A stretch of 64,000 bases of DNA, taken from Delphinus delphis (Eukaryota; Chordata; Mammalia; Artiodactyla; Delphinidae). The translations under genes and the position numbers were made by a program. The notes under the pieces were generated by a model. It did no database searches, was not told the DNA's origin, and saw only the letters and a program-made list of their open reading frames with translations. Position 1 is the stretch's first letter, and every line of letters begins with the position of its first letter. Positions 1 through 11,051 of this stretch are shown one piece after another. The stretch spans positions 2,232,001 to 2,296,000 of the forward strand of contig NW_027192671.1 in NCBI RefSeq assembly GCF_949987515.2, written 5' to 3'.

Positions 1-658
1 TGCGTTTTTTCCTGAATATATTCAGGAAAAAACGCATACGCCCTTTTTGGCCAACCAAGCAAGCTTGCAAAGGAAATCTGCACTACAATGAAGTCTCACT
101 TCCCCCCGGTCAAAAGGGCCATCTGAAAAAAGTGTAAAATCCAGAAAGGCAGGACAGGCCATGGAGAACTGGGAGCCTTGTTATGATGATGGGCGGGATG
201 TAAATTGCCAACAACCACTCGGGAGAAGTGTATGGTGTTTCCTGAAACATCTAAAAAACAAAGCAACAGAACCTAGGGCACTTCCACTTATGGTCCTATA
301 GCTTAGGGAAATTAAAATCAAAAAGACACAGCCACCCAAAGTTTGGAACGGCTCTGTTTACAAGAACCTCGTTTACAGTACAAGTTCAACATCGCAGAAA
401 GTGAAAAATGGATAAAGAAGTTGTGGTATTTACTTACAAAGCAATATCACTCAGCAATGAAATCTGTGTCATCAGGCCCTTAGCAGCACAATGAGTGGAT
501 TCAGGTATGATGATTCTAACTGAAGTAAGTCACACAGAAAAAGAAACATCATAAGATATCAGTAATACACGGAATGTAAACTTGGCTACACAGGAACTGA
601 ATTACAGAACAGAACAGGGTCTCAAATTTAGAAAACCAACTTATGCTTGCTTAAGGGT

Positions 659-668
659 AAAGGTGAGT
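659..668 (+). other. 5' splice-donor-like motif (reference unit)
   Basis: AAAGGTGAGT matches the MAG/GTRAGT donor consensus and is present in nearly all units (unit 25 alters the sequence just after it). With the acceptor-like region some 500 bp downstream on the same strand it could bound an intron of a noncoding transcript. This is a motif match only. Confidence 0.2.
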
Positions 669-1108
669 TGGGGTGCTGCATAAAACCAGAGATTGAAATG
701 AGCACAGATAAAGTTCCTTAAGCCAAATATGGAATAGACAAGAGCTACTCCTTGCTCAACGAAATGGACTCAACACCGCATATTAAACGCCTAAGAATGT
801 ACCTGACTAGTAAGTATAGTAAAACCTATGGATTGCTATGTCTCCAAAAGAGAATCAAGCATGTGTACAGGGGCATAAACGCAGCAGTGATAGGATTGGA
901 GAGGTTCGGTTAGCAAATGAAGACCCTTTGAAGTCATATTGCATGGTACCCATTACACGGGTCTCAACTCTCCAGGTTTAAGGTATTCTTCCTTCAGCTA
1001 AAACATGCATGTGGAACCCAAGTATGATCAACCATGTGAACGGGAGACATGTTCAAATATGTCTCAGTTTTCCTCCCCTGGTACTCGGGTGCAACATTCC
1101 AGACGCTT

Positions 1109-1164
1109 TACTAACACTCTCCCCACTTGGAGAGTCAGCGCCTTTAACCTCCTGTTTGGCCCAG
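1109..1164 (+). other. Branch-point and 3' splice-acceptor-like region (reference unit)
   Basis: TACTAAC at 1109-1115 is the ideal branch-point heptamer. It is followed by CACTCTCCCC, then CCTTTAACCTCC and TTTGGCCCAG at 1155-1164. The last AG is about 50 nt from the branch A, and a nearer AG lies at 1131. B-type units keep TACTAAC but change parts of the pyrimidine stretch. Inference only. Confidence 0.2.
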
Positions 1165-1201
1165 TTTGCAATTTCTGCGGAAGATGAACAGGAATAGCGA
1201 G

Positions 1202-1211
1202 AACCAATGAG
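1202..1211 (+). promoter_or_regulatory. CCAAT-box-like motif (reference unit)
   Basis: AACCAATGAG fits the NF-Y consensus (RRCCAATSR). Most units keep it; units 20 (AATCAATGAG), 27 and 29 (ACCAATGGAG) have changed it. It lies about 200 bp before the TATA-like motif, further than usual for a shared promoter. A chance match is quite possible. Confidence 0.25.
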
Positions 1212-1407
1212 AGGCTAGCTGGAGGTGTCTGGACGGGCAAATTTAACTCTCATTTCCCACCAGGAAGAGGAATTAACCAAAGGCTCAGCATGCCGGGCCG
1301 GAACCAGATTAGGGCCTGAAGCCATCCTGCGGTGTTGCGGCCAGGTCACAAGAAAGCGAGTTGAAGAAAGGAGCTCAGGGGCACTGTAATTCACAAAGCT
1401 GCAGAGT

Positions 1408-1415
1408 TATAAATG
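1408..1415 (+). promoter_or_regulatory. TATA-box-like motif (reference unit)
   Basis: TATAAATG fits TATAWAWR exactly and lies about 150 bp before the palindrome. Transcription from here would run through the palindrome and make a hairpin RNA. It is changed to TATACATG in units 6, 8, 10, 11, 13 and 21 and to TATAAGTG in units 17 and 19, so not every unit could use it. No experimental support is visible. Confidence 0.25.
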
Positions 1416-1578
1416 ACAGCTATCGTCCAAAAATAGACTGAAGTAAGGCTGCCAAGAGGACTTGAAAGCGGGGCAGAATTGCAGGAAACCGATTTCAGGA
1501 GGTAGACTGGAATTGCATTGAAAGCATAGGAAAAGAGGCAGAACGTCCACAATGATGCACTTGGCCATAAAGGGCGTA

Positions 1579-3156
1579 TACGTTTTTTCCTGAATATATT
1601 CAGGAAAAAACGCATACGCCCTTTTTGGCCAACCAAGCAAGCTTGCAAAGGAAATCTGCACTACAATGAAGTCTCACTTCCCCCCGGTCAAAAGGGCCAT
1701 CTGAAAAAAGTGTAAAATCCAGAAAGGCAACAGGCCATTGAGAACTGGGAGCCTTGTTATGCTGATGGGCGGGATGTAAATTGCCAACAGACACTTGGGA
1801 GAAGTGTATGGTGTTTCCTGAAACATCTAAAAAACAAAGCAACAGAGCCTAGGGCAGTTCCACTTATGGTCCTATAGCTTAGGGAAATTAAAATCAAAAA
1901 GACACAGCCACCCCAAAGTTTGGAACGGCTCTGTTTACAAGAACCTCGTTTACAGTACAAGTTCAACATCGCAGAAAGTGAAAAATGGATAAAGAAGTTG
2001 TGGTATTCACTTACAAAGCAATATCACTCAGCAATGAAATCTATGTCATCAGGCCCTTAGCAGCACAATGAGTGGATTCAGGTATGATGATTCTAACTGA
2101 AATAAGTCACACAGAAAAAGAAACATCATAAGATATCAGTAATACACGGAATGGAAACTTGGCTACACAGGAACTGAATTACAGAACAGAACAGGGTCTC
2201 AAATTTAGAAAAACAACTTATGCTTGCTTAAGGGTAAAGGTGAGTTGGGGTGCTGCATAAAACCAGAGATTGAAATGAGCACAGATAAAGTTCCTTAAGC
2301 CAAATATGGAATAGACAAGAGCTACTCCTTGCTCAACGAAATGGACTCAACACCGCATATTAAACGCCTAAGAATGTACCTGACTTGTAAGTATCTTAAA
2401 ACCTATGGATTGCTATGTCTCCGAAAGAGAATCAAGCATGTGTACAGGGGCATAAATGCAGCAGTGATAGGATTGGAGAGGTTCGGTGAGCAAATGAAGA
2501 CCCTTTGAAGTCATATTGCATGGTATCCATTCCACGGGTTTCAACTAGCCAGGTTTAAGGTATTCTTCCTTCAGCTAAAACATGCATGTGGAACCTAGAG
2601 TATGATCAACCATGTGAACGGGAGACGTGTTCAAATATGTCTCAGTTTTCCTCCCCTGGTACTCGGGTGCAACATTCCAGACGCTTTACTAACACTCTCC
2701 CCACTTGGAGAGTCAGCGCCTTTAACCTCCTGTTTGGCCCAGTTTGCAATTTCTGCGGAAGATGAACAGGAATAGCGAGAACCAATGAGAGACTAGCTGG
2801 AGGTGTCTGGACGGGCAAATTTAACTCTCATTTCCCACCAGGAAGAGGAAATAACCAAAGGCTCAGCGTGCCGGGCCGGAACCAGATTAGGGCCTGAAGC
2901 CATCCTGCGGTGTTGCGGCCAGGTCACAAGAAATCGAGTTGAAGAAAGGAGCTCAGGGGCACTGTAATTCACAAACCTGCAGAGTTATAAATGACAGCTA
3001 TCGTCCAAAAATAGACTGAAGTAAGGCTGCCAAGAGGACTTGAAAGCGGGGCAGAATTGCAGGAAACCGATTTCAGGAGGTAGACTGGAATTGCATTGAA
3101 AGCATAGGAAAAGAGGCAGAACGTCCACAATGATGCACTTGGCCAAAAAGGGCGTA
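1579..3156. repeat. Satellite unit 2 (isolated B-type promoter-side haplotype)
   Basis: The palindrome left arm (1561-1596) has CCATAAAG and TACG changes. A 2-bp deletion near 1730 gives AGGCAACAGG. It carries GGGTTTCAACTAGCCAGG and CCTAGAGTATG at 2537-2603, the B haplotype otherwise absent before unit 23, but keeps the A forms GTGAACGGG and TTTTCCTCCCC, so it is a recombinant. Confidence 0.95.
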
Positions 3157-4735
3157 TGCGTTTTTTCCTGAATATATTCAGGAAAAAACGCATACGCCCT
3201 TTGTGGACAACCAAGCAAGCTTGCAAAGGAAATCTGCACTACAATGAAGTCTCACTTCCCCCCGGTCAAAAGGGCCATCTGAAAAAAGTGTAAAATCCAG
3301 AAAGGCAGGACAGGCCATGGAGAACTGGGAGCCTTGTTATGCTGATGGGCGGGATGTAAATTGCCAACAACCACTCGGGAGAAGTGTATGGTGTTTCCTG
3401 AAACATCTAAAAAACAAAGCAACAGAACCTAGGGCACTTCCACTTATGGTCCTATAGCTTAGGGAAATTAAAATCAAAAAGACACAGCCACCCCAAAATT
3501 TGGAACGGCTCTGTTTACAAGAACCTCGTTTACAGTACAAGTTCAACATCGCAGAAAGTGAAAAATGGATAAAGAAGTTGTGGTATTTACTTACAAAGCA
3601 ATATCACTCAGCAATGAAATCTATGTCATCAGGCCCTTAGCATCACAATGAGTGGATTCAGGTATGATGATTCTAACTGAAATAAGTCACACAGAAAAAG
3701 AAACATCATAAGATATCAGTAATAAATGGAATGGAAACTTGGCTACACAGGAACTGAATTACAGAACAGAACAGGGTCTCAAATTTAGAAAACCAACTTA
3801 TGCTTGCTTAAGGGTAAAGGTGAGTTGGGGTGCTGCATAAAACCAGAGATTGAAATGAGCACAGATAAAGTTCCTTAAGCCAAATATGGAATAGACAAGA
3901 GCTACTCCTTGCTCAACGAAATGGACTCAACACCGCATATTAAACGCCTAAGAATGTACCTGACTAGTAAGTATTGTAAAACCTATGGATTGCTATGTCT
4001 CCGAAAGAGAATCAAGCATGTGTACAGGGGCATAAACGCAGCAGTGATAGGATTGGAGAGGTTCGGTGAGCAAATGAAGACCCTTTGAAGTCATATTGCA
4101 TGGTACCCATTACACGGGTCTCAACTCCCCAGGTTTAAGGTATTCTTCCTTCAGCTAAAACATGCATGTGGAACCCAAGTATGATCAACCATGTGAACGG
4201 GAGACGTGTTCAAATATGTCTCAGTTTTCCTCCCCTGGTACTGGGGTGCAACATTCCAGACGCTTTACTAACACTCTCCCCACTTGGAGAGTCAGCGCCT
4301 TTAAACTCCTGTTTGGCCCAGTTTGCAATTTCTGCGGAAGATGAACAGGAATAGCGAGAACCAATGAGAGACTAGCTGGAGGTGTCTGGACGGGCAAATT
4401 TAACTCTCATTTCCCACCAGGAAGAGGAAATAACCAAAGGATCAGCGTGCCGTGCCAGAACCAGATTAGGGCCTGAAGCCATCCTGCGGTGTTGCGGCCA
4501 GGTCACAAGAATGCGAGTTGAAGAAAGGAGCTCAGGGGCACTGTAATTCACAAACCTGCAGAGTTATAAATGACAGCTATCGTCCAAAAATAGACTGAAG
4601 TAAGGCTGCCAAGAGGACTTGAAAGCGGGGCAGAATTGCAGGAAACCGATTTCAGGAGGTAGACTGGAATTGCATTGAAAGCATAGGAAAAGAGGCAGAA
4701 CGTCCACAATGATGCACTTGGCCAAAAAGGGCGTA
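3157..4735. repeat. Satellite unit 3 (A-type)
   Basis: The right palindrome arm is broken by CCCTTTGTGGACAA at 3196-3210. Private changes are AATAAATGG at 3721, CTGGGGTGC (others CTCGGGTGC), TTAAACTCCTG and AAGAATGCG. The length is 1,579. Confidence 0.95.
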
Positions 4736-4860
4736 TGCGTTTTTTCCTGAATATATTCAGGAAAAAACGCATACGCCCTTTTTGGCCAACCAAGCAAGCT
4801 TGCAAAGGAAATCTGCACTACAATGAAGTCTCACTTCCCCCCGGTCAAAAGGGCCATCTG
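4577..4860. other. Low-variation core of the unit around the palindrome (reference copy)
   Basis: From GCTATCGTCC to GGGCCATCTG the units are nearly identical over the whole window. Only scattered single changes appear, for example C to G in the palindrome of units 28 and 30, and T to C in unit 23. The segments at unit positions about 200-600 and 930-1340 carry many shared haplotype differences. The core holds the palindrome, a 10-bp GCAAGCTTGC palindrome with a HindIII site, and the C-run before GGTCAAAAGG. Selection, protein protection or preferential gene conversion could each explain this. Confidence 0.7.
4718..4789. repeat. 72-bp perfect palindrome, reference copy (one per unit)
   Basis: The left half runs from TTGGCCAAAAAGGGCGTATG to CCTGAATA, and the right half is its exact reverse complement with no spacer. 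The outermost bases are TTGGCC and GGCCAA, and the centre is GAATATATTC. Arms of 36 bp can form a cruciform in DNA or a long hairpin in RNA from either strand. It recurs from 18 bases before to 53 bases after each unit start. Intact copies precede units 4, 6-9, 11, 12, 14-22, 24, 25, 27, 29, 31-37 and 39. Changed copies are at units 2, 3, 5, 10, 13, 23, 26, 28, 30, 38 and 40-42. The copy at the window start is cut by the window edge. Confidence 0.97.
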
Positions 4861-6314
4861 AAAAAAGTGTAAAATCCAGAAAGGCAGGACAGGCCATGGA
4901 GAACTGGGAGCCTTGTTATGCTGATGGGCGGGATGTAAATTGCCAACAACCACTCGGGAGAAGTGTATGGTGTTTCCTGAAACATCTAAAAAACAAAGCA
5001 ACAGAACCTAGGGCACTGCCACTTATGGTCCTATAGCTTAGGGAAATTAAAATCAAAAAGACACAGCCACCCCAAAGTTTGGAACGGCTCTGTTTACAAG
5101 AACCTCGTTTACAGTACAAGTTCAACATCGCAGAAAGTGAAAAATGGATAAAGAAGTTGTGGTATTTACTTACAAAGCAATATCACTCAGCAATGAAATC
5201 TGTGTCATCAGGCCCTTAGCAGCACAATGAGTGGATTCAGGTATGATGATTCTAACTGAAGTAAGTCACACAGAAAAAGAAACATCATAAGATATCAGTA
5301 ATACATGGAATGTAAACTTGGCTACACAGGAACTGAATTACAGAACAGAACAGGGTCTCAAATTTAGAAAACCAACTTATGCTTGCTTAAGGGTAAAGGT
5401 GAGTTGGGGTGCTGCATAAAACCAGAGATTGAAATGAGCACAGATAAAGTTCCTTAAGCCAAATATGGAATAGACAAGAGCTACTCCTTGCTCAACGAAA
5501 TGGACTCAACACCGCATATTAAACGCCTAAGAATGTACCTGACTAGTAAGTATCGTAAAACCTATGGATTGCTATGTCTCCGAAAGAGAATCAAGCATGT
5601 GTACAGGGGCATAAATGCAGCAGTGATAGGATTGGAGAGGTTCGGTGAGCAAATGAAGACCCTTTGAAGTCATATTGCATGGTACCCATTACACGGGTCT
5701 CAACTCTCCAGGTTTAAGGTATTCTTCCTTCAGCTAAAACATGCATGTGGAACCCAAGTATGATCAACCATGTGAACGGGAGACGTGTTCAAATATGTCT
5801 CAGTTTTCCTCCCCTGGTACTCGGGTGCAACATTCCAGACGCTTTACTAACACTCTCCCCACTTGGAGAGTCAGCGCCTTTAACCTCCTGTTTGGCCCAG
5901 TTTGCAATTTCTGCGGAAGATGAACAGGAATAGCGAGAACCAATGAGAGGCTAGCTGGAGGTGTCTGGACGGGCAAATTTAACTCTCATTTTCCACCAGG
6001 AAGAGGAAATAACCAAAGGCTCAGCATGCCGTACCGGAACCAGATTAGGGCCTGAAGCCATCCTGCGGTGTTGCGGCCAGGTCACAAGAAAGCGAGTTGA
6101 AGAAAGGAGCTCAGGGGCACTGTAATTCACAAAGCTGCAGAGTTATAAATGACAGCTATCGTCCAAAAATAGACTGAAGTAAGGCTGCCAAGAGGACTTG
6201 AAAGCGGGGCAGAATTGCAGGAAACCGATTTCAGGAGGTAGACTGGAATTGCATTGAAAGCATAGGAAAAGAGGCAGAACGTCCACAATGATGCACTTGG
6301 CCAAAAAGGGCGTA
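4736..6314. repeat. Satellite unit 4 (A-type)
   Basis: Intact palindrome; close to the A consensus, with GGGCACTGCC, ACATGGAATGTAAAC, ATAAATGCAG, CATTTTCCACC and GCATGCCGTACCGG as its distinguishing states. Confidence 0.95.
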
Positions 6315-7893
6315 TGCGTTTTTTCCTGAATATATTCAGGAAAAAACGCATACGCCCTTTTTGGACAACCAAGCAAGCTTGCAAAGGAAATCTGCACTAC
6401 AATGAAGTCTCACTTCCCCCCGGTCAAAAGGGCCATCTGAAAAAAGTGTAAAATCCAGAAAGGCAGGACAGGCCATGGAGAACTGGGAGCCTTGTTATGC
6501 TGATGGGCGGGATGTAAATTGCCAACAACCACTCGGGAGAAGTGTATGGTGTTTCCTGAAACATCTAAAAAACAAAGCAACAGAACCTAGGGCACTGCCA
6601 CTTATGGTCCTATAGCTTAGGGAAATTAAAATCAAAAAGACACAGCCACCCCAAAGTTTGGAACGGCTCTGTTTACAAGAACCTCGTTTACAGTACAAGT
6701 TCAACATCGCAGAAAGTGAAAAATGGATAAAGAAGTTGTGGTATTTACTTACAAAGCAATATCACTCAGCAATGAAATCTATGTCATCAGGCCCTTAGCA
6801 TCACAATGAGTGGATTCAGGTATGATGATTCTAACTGAAATAAGTCACACAGAAAAAGAAACATCATAAGATATCAGTAATACACGGAATGTAAACTTGG
6901 CTACACAGGAACTGAATTACAGAACAGAACAGGATCTCAAATTTAGAAAACCAACTTATGCTTGCTTAAGGGTAAAGGTGAGTTGGGGTGCTGCATAAAA
7001 CCAGAGATTGAAATGAGCACAGATAAAGTTCCTTAAGTCAAATATGGAATAGACAAGAGCTACTCCTTGCTCAACGAAATGGACTCAACACCGCATATTA
7101 AACGCCTAAGAATGTACCTGACTAGTAAGTATCGTAAAACCTATGGATTGCTATGTCTCCAAAAGAGAATCAAGGACGTGTACAGGGGCATAAACGCAGC
7201 AGTGATAGGATTGGAGAGGTTCGGTGAGCAAATGAAGACCCTTTGAAGTCATATTGCATGGTACCCATTCCACGGGTCTCAACTCTCCAGGTTTAAGGTA
7301 TTCTTCCTTCAGCTAAAACATGCATGTGGAACCCAACTATGATCAACCATGTGAACGGGAGACGTGTTCAAATATGTCTCAGTTTTCCTCCCCTGGTACT
7401 CGGGTGCAACATTCCAGACGATTTACTAACACTCTCCCCACTTGGAGAGTCAGCGCCTTTAACCTCCTGTTTGGCCCAGTTTGCAATTTCTGCGGAAGAT
7501 GAACAGGAATAGCGAGAACCAATGAGAGACTAGCTGGAGGTGTCTGGACGGGCAAATTTAACTCTCATTTCCCACCAGGAAGAGGAAATAACCAAATGCT
7601 CAGCGTGCCGTGCCGGAACCAGATTAGGGCCTGAAGCCATCCTGCGGTGTTGCGGCCAGGTCACAAGAAAGCGAGTTGAAGAAAGGAGCTCAGGGGCACT
7701 GTAATTCACAAACCTGCAGAGTTATAAATGACAGCTATCGTCCAAAAATAGACTGAAGTAAGGCTGCCAAGAGGACTTGAAAGCGGGGCAGAATTGCAGG
7801 AAACCGATTTCAGGAGGTAGACTGGAATTGCATTGAAAGCATAGGAAAAGAGGCAGAACGTCCACAATGATGCACTTGGCCAAAAAGGGCGTA
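6315..7893. repeat. Satellite unit 5 (A-type)
   Basis: The outer right palindrome arm reads GGACAA instead of GGCCAA. Other marks are ACAGGATCTC, CAAGGACGTG (others CAAGCATGTG), CCCAACTATG, AGACGATTTAC and AAATGCTCAGCG. Confidence 0.95.
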
Positions 7894-9472
7894 TGCGTTT
7901 TTTCCTGAATATATTCAGGAAAAAACGCATACGCCCTTTTTGGCCAACCAAGCAAGCTTGCAAAGGAAATCTGCACTACAATGAAGTCTCACTTCCCCCC
8001 GGTCAAAAGGGCCATCTGAAAAAAGTGTAAAATCCAGAAAGGCAGGACAGGCCATGGAGAACTGGGAGCCTTGTTATGCTGATGGGCGGGATGTAAATTG
8101 CCAACAACCACTCGGGAGAAGTGTATGGTGTTTCCTGAAACATCTAAAAAACAAAGCAACAGAACCTAGGGCACTTCCACTTATGGTCCTATAGCTTAGG
8201 GAAATTAAAATCAAAAAGACACAGCCACCCCAAAGTTTGGAACGGCTCTGTTTACAAGAACCTCGTTTACAGTACAAGTTCAACATCGCAGAAAGTGAAA
8301 AATGGATAAAGAAGTTGTGGTATTTACTTACAAAGCAATATCACTCAGCAATGAAATCTGTGTCATCAGGCCCTTAGCAGCACAATGAGTGGATTCAGGT
8401 ATGATGATTCTAACTGAAGTAAGTCACACAGAAAAAGAAACATCATAAGATATCAGTAATACACGGAATGGAAACTTGGCTACACAGGAACTGAATTACA
8501 GAACAGAACAGGGTCTCAAATTTAGAAAACCAACTTATGCTTGCTTAAGGGTAAAGGTGAGTTGGGGTGCTGCATAAAACCAGAGATTGAAATGAGCACA
8601 GATAAAGTTCCTTAAGTCAAATATGGAATAGACAAGAGCTACTCCTTGCTCAACGAAATGGACTCAACACCGCATATTAAACGCCTAAGAATGTACCTGA
8701 CTAGTAAGTATCTTAAAACCTATGGATTGCTATGTCTCCGAAAGAGAATCAAGCATGTGTACAGGGGCATAAACGCAGCAGTGATAGGATTGGAGAGGTT
8801 CGGTGAGCAAATGAAGACCCTTTGAAGTCATATTGCATGGTACCCATTCCACGGGTCTTAACTCTCCAGGTTTAAGGTATTCTTCCTTCAGCTAAAACAT
8901 GCATGTGGAACCCAAGTATGATCAACCATGTGAACGGGAGACGTGTTCAAATATGTCTCAGTTTTCCTCCCCTGGTACTCGGGTGCAACATTCCAGACGC
9001 TTTACTAACACTCTCCCCACTTGGAGAGTCAGCGCCTTTAACCTCCTGTTTGGCCCAGTTTGCAATTTCTGCGGAAGATGAACAGGAATAGCGAGAACCA
9101 ATGAGAGACTAGCTGGAGGTGTCTGGACGGGCAAATTTAACTCTCATTTCCCACCAGGAAGAGGAAATAACCAAAGGCTCAGCGTGCCGTGCCGGAACCA
9201 GATTAGGGCCTGAAGCCATCCTGCGGTGTTGCAGCCAGGTCACAAGAAATCGAGTTGAAGAAAGGAGCTCAGGGGCACTGTAATTCACAAACCTGCAGAG
9301 TTATACATGACAGCTATCGTCCAAAAATATACTGAAGTAAGGCTGCCAAGAGGACTTGAAAGCGGGGCAGAATTGCAGGAAACCGATTTCAGGAGGTAGA
9401 CTGGAATTGCATTGAAAGCATAGGAAAAGAGGCAGAACGTCCACAATGATGCACTTGGCCAAAAAGGGCGTA
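7894..9472. repeat. Satellite unit 6 (A-type)
   Basis: Intact palindrome. It carries GGGTCTTAACTC, TGCAGCCAGGTC, AAGAAATCG and TTATACATG, a set also seen in units 8 and 10 and partly in 11 and 13. The TATA-like motif is changed to TATACATG. Confidence 0.95.
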
Positions 9473-11051
9473 TGCGTTTTTTCCTGAATATATTCAGGAA
9501 AAAACGCATACGCCCTTTTTGGCCAACCAAGCAAGCTTGCAAAGGAAATCTGCACTACAATGAAGTCTCACTTCCCCCCGGTCAAAAGGGCCATCTGAAA
9601 AAAGTGTAAAATCCAGAAAGGCAGGACAGGCCATGGAGAACTGGGAGCCTTGTTATGCTGATGGGCGGGATGTAAATTGCCAACAGACACTCGGGAGAAG
9701 TGTATGGTGTTTCCTGAAACATCTAAAAAACAAAGCAACAGAACCTAGGGCACTGCCACTTATGGTCCTATAGCTTAGGGAAATTAAAATCAAAAAGACA
9801 CAGCCACCCCAAAGTTTGGGACGCTTCTGTTTACAAGAACCTCGTTTACAGTACAAGTTCAACATCGCAGAAATTGAAAAATGGATAAAGAAGTTGTGGT
9901 ATTTACTTACAAAGCAATATCACTCAGCAATGAAATCTATGTCATCAGGCCCTTAGCATCACAATGAGTGGATTCAGGTATGATGATTCTAACTGAAATA
10001 AGTCACACAGAAAAAGAAACATCATAAGATATCAGTAATACATGGAATGTAAACTTGGCTACACAGGAACTGAATTACAGAACAGAACAGGGTCTCAAAT
10101 TTAGAAAACCAACTTATGCTTGCTTAAGGGTAAAGGTGAGTTGGGGTGCTGCATAAAACCAGAGATTGAAATGAGCACAGATAAAGTTCCTTAAGCCAAA
10201 TATGGAATAGACAAGAGCTACTCCTTGCTCAACGAAATGGACTCAACACCCCATATTAAACGCCTAAGAATGTACCTGACTAGTAAGTATCGTAAAACCT
10301 ATGGATTGCTATGTCTCCGAAAGAGAATCAAGCATGTGTACAGGGGCATAAACGCAGCAGTGATAGGATTGGAGAGGTTCGGTGAGCAAATGAAGACCCT
10401 TTGAAGTCATATTGCGTGGTACCCATTACACGGGTCTCAACTCTCCAGGTTTAAGGTATTCTTCCTTCAGCTAAAACATGCATGTGGAACCCAAGTATGA
10501 TCAACCATGTGAACGGGAGACGTGTTCAAATATGTCTCAGTTTTCCTCCCCTGGTACTCGGGTGCAACATTCCAGACGCTTTACTAACACTCTCCCAACT
10601 TGGAGAGTCAGCGCCTTTAACCTCCTGTTTGGCCCAGTTTGCAATTTCTGCGGAAGATGAACAGGAATAGCGAGAACCAATGAGAGACTAGCTGGAGGTG
10701 TCTGATCGGGCAAATTTAACTCTCATTTCCCACCAGGAAGAGGAAATAACCAAAGGCTCAGCATCCCGTACAGGAACCAGATTAGGGCCTGAAGCCATCC
10801 TGGGGTGTTGCGGCCAGCTCAAAAGAAAGCGAGTTGAAGAAAGGAGCTCAGGGGCACTGTAATTCACAAACCTGCAGAGTTATAAATGACAGCTATCGTC
10901 CAAAAATAGACTGAAGTAAGGCTTCCAAGAGGACTTGAAAGCGGGGCAGAATTGCAGGAAACCGATTTCAGGAGGTAGACTGGAATTGCATTGAAAGCAT
11001 AGGAAAAGAGGCAGAACGTCCACAATGATGCACTTGGCCAAAAAGGGCGTA
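9473..11051. repeat. Satellite unit 7 (A-type, GAC subtype)
   Basis: It has CCAACAGACACTCGGG, GGGCACTGCC and GGGACGCTTCTG, plus private AGAAATTGAAAAATGG, ATTGCGTGG, CTCCCAACTTGG, TCTGATCGGGC and CTGGGGTGTTG. The CAGCATCCCGTAC and GCCAGCTCAAAAG pair relates it to units 15 and 18. Confidence 0.95.

Larger units (their letters stand above)
1..1578. repeat. Satellite unit 1 (A-type)
   Basis: It starts inside the palindrome because of the window edge. Private marks are TTATGATGAT at 181 (others have GCTGAT), three instead of four C in GCCACCC at 331 (the cause of the 1,578 length), GGTTAG at 907 and GAGACATGTTC in place of GAGACGTGTTC. It has the A haplotype (ATTACACGGGTCTCAACTC, CCCAAGTATG). Confidence 0.95.

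Noticed and set aside
751..767. CENP-B-box-like sequence on the minus strand (TTTCGTTGAGC)
   Set aside because: The first eight bases resemble the box, but the essential A and CGGG positions do not match.
898..915. Pol III B-box-like GGTTCGG in GAGAGGTTCGGTGAGC
   Set aside because: The motif is incomplete (no GGTTCGANNCC), no A box at suitable spacing was found, and no tRNA or SINE fold is visible.
1257..1270. CTCF-like CCACCAGGAAGAGG, considered because macrosatellites can bind CTCF
   Set aside because: Three core mismatches, including the central GGGC; the GGAGGAGG form in units 9 and 12 is closer but still not a good match.
3721..3726. AATAAA polyadenylation signals at 3721, in unit 37 near 56965 and at 60550
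   Set aside because: Each is a private point change in one unit and not part of the repeat design.
4162..4354. Paired 60- and 62-aa plus-strand frames recurring in A-type units
   Set aside because: Overlapping chance frames with no recognisable domain; B-type units break or extend them freely.
4718..4789. Palindrome followed by a T-run as an intrinsic transcription terminator
   Set aside because: The setting is eukaryotic satellite DNA, and the T-runs are part of the symmetric arms.
4548..4805. An 85-aa open frame on the minus strand present in nearly every unit, and an overlapping 84-aa frame
   Set aside because: It reads through the palindrome, two overlapping frames are equally conserved, and its conservation is explained by the low variation of that DNA segment. 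No domain or family is recognisable.
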